A stretch of DNA of 13,740 nucleotides from Anaerolineaceae bacterium (GTDB lineage: Bacteria > Chloroflexota > Anaerolineae > Aggregatilineales > Phototrophicaceae), in NCBI GenBank assembly GCA_020634115.1, contig JACKCH010000037.1, forward strand, positions 1 through 13,740, read 5' to 3'. Under the pieces are notes generated by a model. It saw nothing but the letters and a program-made list of their open reading frames with translations. It was not told the origin of the DNA and did no database searches. The stretch's first letter is position 1; each line of letters starts with the position of its first letter. A program made the position numbers and the translations under genes. Positions 1-7,600 of this stretch are shown piece by piece.

Positions 1-348
1 TCCTAACCCCTGCCGCCAGACCTTTTTGTCCAGTAAATAGGCCACCTCAACTTCCGGGCGACCCTCAATCGTCCACGGCAACAGCCCACAGCGTCCAATG
101 AATTGATTCGTTTCTTTATGAATGGTCGCCCAGAGTCCTAACTCTGGATGATGGGGATGCCCGTTCAGAAACCACTCTAATTCTTCCTTCGTTTCCTCAT
201 AGGTTAATGTGCCATCAGTGCCGTCAGGAAAATACTGTCGAATCTCCTTATCGCTGTAAAGCGCAAATAATGCATCAAGATCGTCTAGAATCAATCGCCT
301 GAACAACAATCTCTTGGTCTCAAGGATGTTTGTCTGAAACTCAGTCAT
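1..348 (-). CDS. GNAT-family N-acetyltransferase (RimJ/RimL type), 5' part only
   Basis: The minus strand is open without a stop from the start codon to the window edge, so the C-terminal part is missing. The N-terminus reads MTEFQTNILETKRLLFRRL and continues to a GRCGLLPW segment and EVEVAYLLDKKVWRQGLG at the edge. This is the usual RimJ/RimL acetyltransferase beginning: an 'ETxRLxxRxL' strand, a D-D-L-D-A helix, then the strands leading to the acetyl-CoA loop, whose R-x-x-G-x-G/A motif lies just at or beyond the edge. The family transfers acetyl from acetyl-CoA to amino groups; the substrate cannot be told from this fragment. Two more in-frame ATGs lie at 354 and 357. I chose 348 because the GGTGAGGA ribosome site (358-365) is then suitably spaced. 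Its base composition is visibly AT-richer than the neighbouring genes, so it may have a different history. Confidence 0.82.
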   Translation of the reverse strand, partial: MTEFQTNILETKRLLFRRLILDDLDALFALYSDKEIRQYFPDGTDGTLTYEETKEELEWFLNGHPHHPELGLWATIHKETNQFIGRCGLLPWTIEGRPEVEVAYLLDKKVWRQGLG

Positions 349-512
349 GGTCATCATTCCTCACCTTTATACCGCGTATTATTTGCGGCTAGCGGTTATG
401 GTGGTTACAATTTCAAACGTTTTTAATATTCCTATTGTAGGAAAAAATGGAACGACTAACGGGCGGCCAGGGCATCCCTTGACCGCATCACCTCAGCAGC
501 CCCCTACCCTAG

Positions 513-538
513 AAAACAAAAAGCCCCGTTTCCGGGGC
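513..538 (-). terminator. Leftward intrinsic terminator
   Basis: A 6-bp GC stem with a TTTC loop (arms 523-528 and 533-538) is followed, on the minus strand, by TTTTTGTTTT. It would stop transcription running leftward toward the acetyltransferase. No minus-strand gene lies directly upstream of it, so it may insulate the acetyltransferase from antisense transcription, or end an unseen small RNA. Confidence 0.6.
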
Positions 539-572
539 GAAGGGCGGGCGGCTTGCAAGCGCCTTTAAAACG

Positions 573-603
573 GTGTTGCTCGTGTTAGAGCACGAAACAA
601 CAC
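573..603 (+). promoter_or_regulatory. 5'-leader hairpin ahead of the winged-helix gene
   Basis: GTGTTG (573-578) pairs with CAACAC (598-603), and TCGTG (580-584) pairs with CACGA (591-595). A small internal loop separates the two helices, and the apical loop is TTAGAG. The hairpin ends 14 nt before the AAGGA ribosome site (618-622) of the gene starting at 631. A leader structure affecting translation, or a protein-binding site, is plausible. The role is inferred. Confidence 0.5.
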
Positions 604-630
604 CCAAACACCAACATAAGGATACTGCGA

Positions 631-1713
631 ATGAGTGCATTTTGCAAACGTCTCCTCGTTAAGTTTCTGTTCTGGCTCGAAATCGTCCTGGGTGTCGAAC
701 GTGAAATTATGCTGCTGGCGGCAGACCGGCGTGAGGAATTCGTCATTCCGCGCCACTGGTCATTTTTCGACCCTGCGACAGCCGCCACGCTGAATCCCAC
801 ACAGGCCGCAATCTTCCATAAAGTCAAAGCCTGGGTGGATACAAACACTCGCGCCGGGCGTAACCGGCATGGTGATAAATGTTGGACATTTAACAGTTAC
901 CGCCAGTGGGCAGATACCGAATTTTTGTGGTTGCACAAAAATACGGTGGGTAAGGCGTTGAAGGCGCTGGTTAATGAGGGCTGGTTGGTTTCTGAGACGC
1001 AAAAAGCGGACGGTACACTGCGGTATACGACGGGCAGCAAAGCCGTGTCTCCCCTACAACAAATTGTTGTACCCCCTACCCCGAAACGCGGTCACAACAA
1101 TAAGAGTCAACAAAAATCTTTACCCAAAACCCCTACCAAAAAACCAGCAGCAACAAAAGTCCCTAGTAAAGTTACTTCTATACCCCCCGCCCCGGTTGTT
1201 GCTGCTGCTTTCAATCCACCCGATTCAGGAAAATTTTTCTCAGGGACAATCCCGGAAAATCAGCCGGTAGACACGAGGACAAACAATGCGGGAAGTTCAG
1301 CGTCCCAGGAATCGCCCTGCAACACGCCGGGTAAAACCACCTATCCCCCCCATTCCGCCCCGCCCCCCCTTCCCTCGGAGAAGCGTGAGTTCCCCGCCCT
1401 TGGCGCGTGGCAGGATTGGCAAAAGCGCGATGTGCGGCTGTTTTTCAAAACGTCCAGTTTGATGCAGCTTGAGAAGATGTTTGTAACCTACGCGCCAGAT
1501 GCCGTGCTGGACTGGATTGATGCCACACGGGAGATGTCCAACCTGAATAACCCGCAGGGTTTCGTGATCGCGCGACTGCGATCCGGGGATAAAACCGGGC
1601 GCAAAGAGTACACGCGGGCCGTCGAAGAGCGATACAACCGCGAATGGCACGATCAGCCCGCCCCGGCCAACCCGTATATCAGCGGCCAGTATGCCGATTT
1701 TATTGAGCATTGA
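631..1713 (+). CDS. Winged-helix protein, probable plasmid replication protein
   Basis: A 360-residue protein starting at ATG 631 with AAGGA 8 nt upstream. Residues 36-135 look like a winged-helix domain of the replication-initiator or replisome-organiser kind: FVIPRHWSFFDP, an N-P-T-Q-A helix, WTFNSYRQWADT, then the recognition-type helix NTVGKALKALVNEGWLV and a wing SETQKADGTLRYTT. Residues 140-255 are a low-complexity Pro/Lys/Ser linker. Residues 256-325 form a helical C-terminal domain with APDAVLDWIDATREMSN and NNPQGFVIARLRSG, a pattern I associate with C-termini of plasmid and phage replication proteins. The visible end of the Prim-Pol gene of this window has a related pattern. It converges with the actin gene. 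DNA binding is well supported; a role in replication is inferred. A transcriptional regulator is the alternative. The first 26 residues are hydrophobic and poorly conserved-looking, so a later start at Met27 is possible. Confidence 0.75.
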   Translation: MSAFCKRLLVKFLFWLEIVLGVEREIMLLAADRREEFVIPRHWSFFDPATAATLNPTQAAIFHKVKAWVDTNTRAGRNRHGDKCWTFNSYRQWADTEFLWLHKNTVGKALKALVNEGWLVSETQKADGTLRYTTGSKAVSPLQQIVVPPTPKRGHNNKSQQKSLPKTPTKKPAATKVPSKVTSIPPAPVVAAAFNPPDSGKFFSGTIPENQPVDTRTNNAGSSASQESPCNTPGKTTYPPHSAPPPLPSEKREFPALGAWQDWQKRDVRLFFKTSSLMQLEKMFVTYAPDAVLDWIDATREMSNLNNPQGFVIARLRSGDKTGRKEYTRAVEERYNREWHDQPAPANPYISGQYADFIEH

Positions 1714-1754
1714 GGGTGGACAGAAAACCCGTTTCCGATGCCGGGTGGCGAATC

Positions 1755-1793
1755 CGTAGGGGCGAGACAGGTCTCGCCCGTTGAAAACCTACG
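1755..1793. repeat. GTAGGGGCG palindrome, copy 1
   Basis: GGGCGAGAC (1760-1768) and GTCTCGCCC (1771-1779) form a perfect 9-bp stem with a 2-nt loop. CGTAGG (1755-1760) is echoed by CCTACG (1788-1793). It sits between two convergent genes, where it could also limit read-through from both sides. Confidence 0.75.
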
Positions 1794-1802
1794 AAAACAC
1801 CT

Positions 1803-2876
1803 TTACCGCCCCCGCATCAGAGCCAGCCGCAGGCCGCCGACGGCATTCATGTCTACCGGGTGGACTTTTTTGACGGTCGGGATTTTGCTGGTATCCAGCA
1901 GCTTATCCCCGTACCATTCGCGCAGTGGTTCCTCAACCATCTTCGCGCCGCCGCCCACCAGCACCAGCGCCTTGATCCCGCGCAGGCCGTTGTAATGGCC
2001 GTCGAGGATATTGTTCGCCAACCATTCGGCGTAGCGTCCCGCCTGGTGTTCGACCTGGGCCGCGATGTCCATATCCATCGCGCCGCTGTGCAGCATGTAG
2101 CTGCCGCCCTCCGCACCATTGCGGATCGCCAGGTCAACATCATCCACCGTGAGGATTTCAAAATCGGTGCTGCGTTTCTTCAGGCTCCGCAGAATCGGCT
2201 GGCGGATGTGCTCGTCGACGCCACTTTTCTCGAAGGTGGCATGTTGCAGCGTTTCCGGGTTAAAACTGCCGTCGGAAAGCAGCAGCGCGTCGGTGGTATA
2301 GGCCCCGATATCGAGGAAAAGCACCTGGCCGCTCAGTAAATCGGTTTGCACCGGGTTTCCGGCATCATCCAGGATGAACAGCGCCGCCGCGCCGATGCCT
2401 TCCGGCCAGACGGACACGCTGCTGTAGCGCCACTCTCTGGCGTTTTTATCGCCTTTGAGTTTGATCGTGACTTTACCTTCCTGCTGGGTGAAGTTGGTGG
2501 TAATGCCTTTGTTGAGTTCGGCATACATCCCCGGCGGGCAGAACACCGTCAAATCCACTTCCCCGGATTTGATTCCCAGGTCAGCCAGCGCTTTAGCGAC
2601 CAGAAATTGGTGAAATTCGTTGCCGTACCGGTTCGCACCCGTATGGTGTTCGATAGCGCGGCGAATAGTGAGGACGGAATCGCCGACGGCGTACCGGTGG
2701 CCGTTCCAATCCACATATTCAAATTGGTGTTCCCATTGGCTGCCTAGCCCCAGGGTATCCCCGGTAGCGACAGCGCGGACGGATGGAAAGTAGACACGTT
2801 TATAGGTTTTCCCGGTGGCAAGCACGGCATTTGTGCCGCCGTTACCCGCGTCCACCGATGCGGTATAATGAGGCAT
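1803..2876 (-). CDS. parM-like: ParM/StbA-like actin ATPase (plasmid segregation)
   Basis: A 357-residue protein with the actin-fold nucleotide-binding motifs in the expected order. The phosphate-1 loop is SVDAGNGGTNAV (Asp9, Gly11, Gly13-14), the phosphate-2 loop is LFLDIGAYTTDALLL (Asp189, Gly191), and the adenosine motif is ALVLVGGGAKMVEEPLREWY (Gly308-310). Length and motif spacing fit the ParM/StbA/Alp family. These proteins polymerise with ATP into filaments that push or pull plasmid copies apart in the cytoplasm. The ribosome site AAGGAG (2887-2892) lies 10 nt before the ATG. The gene follows the ParR-like gene by 75 nt on the same strand and very likely shares its promoter. A stem-loop in that gap may reduce the actin-to-adaptor ratio. 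The alternative is another plasmid or phage actin of the same fold; the assignment to the fold is firm. Confidence 0.9.
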   Translation of the reverse strand: MPHYTASVDAGNGGTNAVLATGKTYKRVYFPSVRAVATGDTLGLGSQWEHQFEYVDWNGHRYAVGDSVLTIRRAIEHHTGANRYGNEFHQFLVAKALADLGIKSGEVDLTVFCPPGMYAELNKGITTNFTQQEGKVTIKLKGDKNAREWRYSSVSVWPEGIGAAALFILDDAGNPVQTDLLSGQVLFLDIGAYTTDALLLSDGSFNPETLQHATFEKSGVDEHIRQPILRSLKKRSTDFEILTVDDVDLAIRNGAEGGSYMLHSGAMDMDIAAQVEHQAGRYAEWLANNILDGHYNGLRGIKALVLVGGGAKMVEEPLREWYGDKLLDTSKIPTVKKVHPVDMNAVGGLRLALMRGR

Positions 2877-2918
2877 GGCTGGTTATCTCCTTAATCACAC
2901 GATCAGCCAGAACAATCA

Positions 2919-2953
2919 CTGCCCGGCGTTGCTCCACCGGGCAGGTTTTATTT
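2919..2953 (+). terminator. Stem-loop between the ParR-like and actin genes
   Basis: CTGCCCGG (2919-2926) and CCGGGCAG (2937-2944) form a perfect 8-bp stem with a 10-nt loop. On the plus strand it is followed by GTTTTATTT, so it has terminator form against antisense transcription. In the minus-strand operon mRNA the stem has no following U-run. There it may act as a processing or stabilising structure between the two cistrons. Confidence 0.5.
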
Positions 2954-3374
2954 AGAGATTCTGCAATCCTTTGAGCGACGCTAGGAAATTCGCGGCGGCG
3001 TCTGTCCCTGTTTTGGGTTTCATCACCACATCCGGCATTTCAGCATCTGATACCAGACGACGCGGTGGCGTACTGTATCCACCCCCACCCCGCGCCATAA
3101 CCGCTTCACGCAAAGCGACCAATTCACGTTTCAAATCATCTTCCTGAGTCGCCGTCTGCGGTTTGATTGCGTCCTTAATCCAGGGAAACAACTCGATCAG
3201 TACATCCAGCTTCCCCGCTCGGAGATCAAGTATCAGGCGTAATCCGTCACGGACGGCTGCGGTGTAACTGCGGTTTTTCTTCAGGTCGGTGATGGCCGCG
3301 GCCAGTTCATATTCAGTATCTTTAGTGACATCCAGCCAGAATTTCTGCATAATGCGGTACGGTTCACGTGGCAT
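2952..3374 (-). CDS. ParR-like ribbon-helix-helix partition adaptor
   Basis: A 140-residue protein. Residues 8-60 have the ribbon-helix-helix pattern: a short strand KFWLDVTKD, a helix TEYELAAAITDLKKNRS, then YTAAVRDGLRLILDLRAGK with the polar turn between the helices. Residues 75-95 may form a short coiled coil. The C-terminus TDAAANFLASLKGLQNL is a conserved-looking amphipathic tail of the kind that could bind the actin filament end. In ParMRC-type systems ParR binds the centromere through its ribbon-helix-helix domain and links it to the filament. The immediately following actin gene is what makes this identity likely. Start: ATG 3374 with GGAG (3383-3386) 8 nt upstream. A strong promoter and palindromic operators precede it, so autoregulation is expected. 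The order adaptor-then-actin is the reverse of the R1 plasmid parM-parR order. Confidence 0.8.
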   Translation of the reverse strand: MPREPYRIMQKFWLDVTKDTEYELAAAITDLKKNRSYTAAVRDGLRLILDLRAGKLDVLIELFPWIKDAIKPQTATQEDDLKRELVALREAVMARGGGGYSTPPRRLVSDAEMPDVVMKPKTGTDAAANFLASLKGLQNL

Positions 3375-3396
3375 AAAATCGTCTCCAAGAAAATCT

Positions 3397-3418
3397 TTGC
3401 ATTAATGCAACTTGCATT
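3397..3418. promoter_or_regulatory. TTGCATT palindrome, probable operator
   Basis: TTGCATTAATGCAA (3397-3410) is a perfect 14-bp palindrome, and a further TTGCATT half-site follows at 3412-3418. The cluster lies just downstream of the -10 box of the ParR-like operon and 23 nt before its start codon. That is where a ribbon-helix-helix autorepressor would bind. Which protein binds is inferred. Confidence 0.6.
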
Positions 3419-3422
3419 GGAG

Positions 3423-3451
3423 ATTATATCACTATATCATTGGTGATACAA
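3423..3451 (-). promoter_or_regulatory. Sigma70-type promoter of the ParR-like/actin operon
   Basis: Read on the minus strand, TTGTAT (3446-3451) and a perfect TATAAT (3423-3428) are separated by exactly 17 bp. The spacer is overlapped by an inverted repeat TATCAC-N10-GTGATA (3427-3448), so a protein bound there would block polymerase. The predicted start lies beside the TTGCATT palindrome. Confidence 0.7.
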
Positions 3452-3468
3452 CTAATAGAATCTAATTA

Positions 3469-3752
3469 TTCACAGCGAGCGCCAGCTGGACATCAATTTG
3501 GTATTTGCACATCCATTTGGACTTGTAGCTTTTCACAGCGAGCGCCAGATGGACATCAATCTGGTATTTGCGCGTCCATTTAGACTTGTAGCTGTTCACA
3601 GCAAGTCCCGACTGGACATCAATTTGGTATTCACACATCCATTTAGAGTTGTGGATATTCACAGCAAGTCCCAGCTGGGCGTCAATTTGGTATTTGCACA
3701 TCCATTTAGACTTGTGGATACTCACAGCAAGTCCCGACTGGACATCAATTTG
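3469..3752. repeat. 63-bp tandem repeat array (4.5 copies), candidate centromere or iterons
   Basis: Units start at 3469, 3532, 3595, 3658 and 3721. The first four are each exactly 63 bp, and the fifth stops after about 32 bp. Each begins TTCACAGC (CTCACAGC in the last), carries a CATCAATTTGGTATT core, and ends near CCATTTAGACTTGT with a few substitutions. Units 1-2 carry GAGCGCC where units 3-5 carry AAGTCCC, so there are two subtypes. The array fills the gap between the ParR-like operon promoter and the divergent MerR-like gene. Long arrays in this position usually serve as the partition centromere, or as iterons of a replication origin. The 63-bp period equals six turns of 10.5 bp, so equivalent sites would face the same side of the DNA. 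The unit is also stop-free in some frames on both strands, which gives spurious 21-residue repeat ORFs. Confidence 0.85.
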
Positions 3753-3780
3753 ATCTAAGTCTAAGGGGTCAGTAACCAAT

Positions 3781-4335
3781 ATGGGATACACGACGAACGA
3801 CATCAAAACCATCTATGGAATTGCACAGGAAACCGTACGAAATTGGACGCGGGAATTTGCGCGATACCTTTCCGCAACCGCGAACCCGGAAACAGGCCGA
3901 GTGCGCTTATTCACGGATGACGATATGAAAGTGTTTGACCTCGTCAACCGGATGCGCCAGGACAACAAAGCGTATGAGGAAATTCATGTGGCGCTAATTG
4001 CCGGGCAGCGGGGCAATTTACCGGCGGTATCCCCGGAAGATGTGCGCGCCATTATCACCGGCGAAACCGAGCGCCGTTTGACCCTCGAAGTCCAGCTGTT
4101 GCGACGGCAGTTAGCGACAGCGGAAGATAAACTCGCGGAACTGGACGAAGCCAAAACCCATAATGTTCGCCTGGAAGCGGAAAAAGAAGCCGAACGCCGC
4201 CGCGCCGATGAGCTGGCCGCCCGATTGGACGATGCCCAGAGTAAGCTGGAGAGCCTCTTTCGCGAAGTGGGGAAGGCCTATCATGAGGGCTATATGGCGG
4301 CGTTGAAAGATCATGATCGAGAGGAAGACGATTAG
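3781..4335 (+). CDS. MerR-type HTH protein with long coiled coil
   Basis: A 184-residue protein. Residues 1-75 are a MerR-like helix-turn-helix: GYTTNDIKTIYGIAQETVRN, then a wing and a second HTH-like part RVRLFTDDDMKVFDLVNRMR with DNKAYEEIHVAL. Residues 95-165 are a continuous charged helix (ETERRLTLEVQLLRRQL, EAEKEAERRRADELAARL) that should form a dimeric coiled coil. The acidic C-terminus is DHDREEDD. No effector-binding domain or metal-binding cysteines are present, so it is not a typical metal or drug MerR activator. Small DNA-binding proteins with coiled coils, such as KfrA, are known accessory partition proteins on plasmids. Its start lies 28 bp from the 63-bp array, so array binding is the obvious hypothesis. 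AAGGGG (3763-3768) lies 12 nt upstream, rather far for a ribosome site. A terminator follows at 4446. The class is firm; the role is inferred. Confidence 0.8.
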   Translation: MGYTTNDIKTIYGIAQETVRNWTREFARYLSATANPETGRVRLFTDDDMKVFDLVNRMRQDNKAYEEIHVALIAGQRGNLPAVSPEDVRAIITGETERRLTLEVQLLRRQLATAEDKLAELDEAKTHNVRLEAEKEAERRRADELAARLDDAQSKLESLFREVGKAYHEGYMAALKDHDREEDD

Positions 4336-4648
4336 CCGGGTAGGGTGGGGTTATATTGATCTCACGTTAAGAAAAAGGCCGTAACCCCCAAAATTAATGG
4401 GGCATCAATAGTGTATTTATGACGGTCAATTCGCGCCGCCTTCATCCGCGTGTTTGTTAAACAGGCGGTTTTTTTGTTTATCAGTCAGGGAAACCCACTT
4501 GTTGTTCTACTGTACCTAAGTCCTGATTCAGCGCAAAAATGCGGGTTGTGCCAGCCTTTGCGTACTCTAATCCTATAGACCGAGTTGTGAAAAACGTATA
4601 TTCTGGCCGTGAAATTCACACAAGGTTAGGTTTAGGTTAATACAAATC
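4336..4648. other. Intergenic region between the MerR-like and secreted-hydrolase genes
   Basis: It holds a weak 5-bp hairpin (CCCCA 4386-4390, TGGGG 4398-4402) and a strong terminator at 4446-4475. Closer to the next gene lie a -10-like TATATT at 4597-4602 without a good -35, and an 11-bp palindrome GTGAAATTCAC at 4609-4619 that could be an operator. A triple AGGTT-type run (4623-4640) precedes the start codon in place of a clear ribosome site. I see no gene here. Confidence 0.6.
4446..4475 (+). terminator. Intrinsic terminator after the MerR-like gene
   Basis: CCGC (4446-4449) pairs with GCGG (4465-4468), and TGTTT (4451-4455) pairs with AAACA (4459-4463). One G-G mismatch separates the two helices and the loop is GTT. 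Seven T residues follow at 4469-4475. It lies about 110 nt after the stop codon. Confidence 0.8.
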
Positions 4649-7600
4649 ATGCGCCGTTTCATCTTACCTGGATTACTGATTGTTGTTTTTTCATGGGTAT
4701 CCACACTGCCGGTTATGGGGCAGTCGGCCAGCGCTGAATGGGCGCAGGATATAGGAAATGCACAGCGGACGGGCTACACGTCGGAAGAACCACTCGAGCC
4801 GTGGACATTGTTATGGACATGGAACGGGGCAAACGCCAATGGCACTTCAGCGGGTCACTTTTACGATGCCCCGTCCGAAGCGCGAACCGTCACCGGTGGC
4901 GCGTACATCTATGCCCCGGCGGGCGGCAGCGGCCTGTACGCGCTTGGAAAACAGAATGGGCAGGTTGGTTGGCATCTGACTGCGACCAGTTTCAACGCCA
5001 CCCCCGCCTATGAAATCGGCACTGGCTACCTCTTCGCCGGTGGGGCAGATGGTCGTCTGTACAAGATTGACGCCAACACCGGAAATGTAGCGGCCACCTA
5101 TAACGCTGGAAACCCGCTCAATAAGCCGATGCTGTTGGTGAATGGCTTCGCTTACGTCGCCACCGACAACGGCCAACTGCACAAGGTCAGCACCGCCACG
5201 ATGCAAGCAGCCTGGGTGTATTCCGCGAATGCGCCCATCGCCACACCCCCCAGTTATTCCGCCACGCGGGATATGATTGTTTACGCCACCAACGACCTGT
5301 ATGTGCATGGCGTGAACAATAGCAACGGGACACAGAAGTGGCGGGTCAAACCATCGCCAAATACAGCCGGTTTCCCCAATGAAATGGACGGCATGTGGCC
5401 GGTAATCGCCGAGCAGCACGGCGTCGTTTTCGTGCGGATGCGCCTCGACCACAACGCCGGGCTATGGGGCGGGCCTGGGCCGGGCGGCATGTACCCCGGC
5501 ACCAACGCGGAAACCCGCTCATTTCTCCAGAGCCATCCCCAGTTAAAGAACCTGTTTGCCCTGAATCTCGATAACGGGGCAGAAGCCTTTATACCGGCGG
5601 TGGGCTATGGTGGCCCGGAAGCCGTGGTGAACGGCACGCCATATCTGGATGTCGGGCCGGTGCCGGTGGTTCGCACCTATCCCAACGGCGACGAAGTCGC
5701 CTATATGATTTTCCGCAGCAGCCAGGGCAACCCGCCCGATGGCCGCTGGGACTCGCACATGGGCGAGATGGTACTGGACAGTAACACCGTCCCTGGTATG
5801 GTCGCGGGCGACTTGCGCTTTATCTCCTTCCCCAATTCCTATCTGAACATTACCGACGAACAAGGGCCGTTCAGCATGGCCGGGAACACGCTTTTCCGGG
5901 CGCACTGGGGGGCGCTGGAAACGGCGACCATCACGAATCGTGCCGACAATCTGGGGCTGACCTACGCAAGTTCCATTCCCACCTCCACCCATCCGCGCGT
6001 CATTCGTCGTATGCAAACCTGCAACAGTTTTAACCCCACGACCCACTGGACAACCTGTGGCCTGACGCTCTACAACGATGGGCGGTACTGGCAGGGGCCG
6101 GGGTGGTGGGCCTACTGGAACGATTACGACCCACCGGAAAGCCCCTCACGCGGCGCGTATTCGGCTGGAATCCTGCCGGGATACGCCTATGTGAACGGCG
6201 GCCTGATTGTCCTGGAAGGGAATGGCGGCGACCTGATGGTCTTCCGCCACAGCGGCACGGCGGCACCCGCACCCACCGCGGTTCCAACCAGCCCGGGTCA
6301 ACCAACAACGGTACCCACCAGCACGCTCGCGCCGACCAATACGCCATTCCCAACAGCGCAGCCGACCCTGGTGCCAACCAATACACCATTCCCGCCGGCA
6401 CAGCCGACTCAATCAGCGGGTACGCCCCAGGTGACAGCCATCGCGGCCAACGCGGGGCAGGTGGGCCGCTATGACAAGTATGAAGTCACGTTCCAGATCA
6501 GCAAGAGCTATCCGGCGGACTCCATGCTGCCGTACTACTACTATGATCCCAGCGACTCGCGCGGCATAGATGGTATCACTATTGACGGCCACTTTATCGC
6601 CCCCTCTGGTCGCGAGATGGTTGTCCCCGCCTTCTACCACCAGGAGTATCGTGGAACTGGGACGAGCTTAACTGCGACCAGTAACTTCTCCTGGAAACTG
6701 CGTTTTGCGCCCCAGGAGGTCGGGGGATACAACTACTACATCACGATTACGGATCGTAACGGGACCACCCGCTACCCGGCCAGTGGAACACAGGCGTTCA
6801 CGTCGGCGGAATCCAATAGCAAGGGGTTTGTCCGCGCCTCAACCCGTGACCCGCGTTTCCTGGAATTTTCCAACGGCCAGAGTTTCGTGCCGATTTCCAG
6901 CGGCCACCAGTGGTGGAAGTTCGGGGCAGGGCGCAGCTCGGATTACGAAAACACCTTCGCGGAATATGCCCAGTACGGCATCAACCTGACCCGTATCTGG
7001 GATCAGAACGACAGCTACGCGCTGACCGTCGAAGGGCATTTCGACGCCTATACCTATCCGGATGACTTCAATCCGCAGGATCGCGGCATCGACATCAACA
7101 GCCTGCCCAAAGGCACGCAGATGAACCAGCGCGGCAACTACGAGGAAGATCGAATCATCGAGGCCGCCCAGCGCAACGGGGTTTACCTCATCCTGGGTTC
7201 GCATGGCGACCCGTTCTGGATTTGGGACGCTTCGGTCTATACCGACAGCTGGAACACCAACCCGGTCGCGTTCGATAACCCGGCGCACCTGCGTTACTGG
7301 CAGCGGAATTTCCGTTACCGGGTGGCCCGTTGGGGCTATTCCACTGCGGTCATGGCCTGGGAAACCTGGAATGAACACGGGAATGTCACTGTGGGTTCCA
7401 GCCTCTATAACTTCTACCAGCAGTACGGCCAGTATCAGACTCAGGCCGATCCTTACCGCCACCTGCGGACAACGTCCCAAGGGTCGCAGGCCTGGAGTCC
7501 AGGGCTGTGGTCATCGTCGGCCTTTGATATTGCCAGCTACCACGACTACATGATGATTTCCCGTTATCCGGCGGATCTGACGTACGACGCGGCCAACTTC

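Larger units (their letters stand above)
358..630. other. Divergent intergenic region
   Basis: This stretch separates the leftward acetyltransferase from the rightward winged-helix gene. It is AT-rich up to about 460 and GC-rich after. It holds the leftward terminator at 513-538, a perfect 10-bp palindrome GCTTGCAAGC at 551-560, and a strong leader hairpin at 573-603. I see no convincing promoter pair and no credible gene in it. Confidence 0.6.

Noticed and set aside
3469..3752. CRISPR array
   Set aside because: The whole 63-bp unit repeats without unique spacers and no cas gene is near.
3462..3812. 116-codon minus ORF and 86-codon plus ORF with 21-residue peptide repeats
   Set aside because: They are open only because a stop-free 63-bp unit is repeated; both strands are open at once, there is no ribosome site, and the minus one overlaps the start of the MerR-like gene.
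4386..4402. Short CCCCA/TGGGG hairpin as terminator of the MerR-like gene
   Set aside because: Only 5 bp and no T-run follows; the hairpin at 4446-4475 is far stronger.
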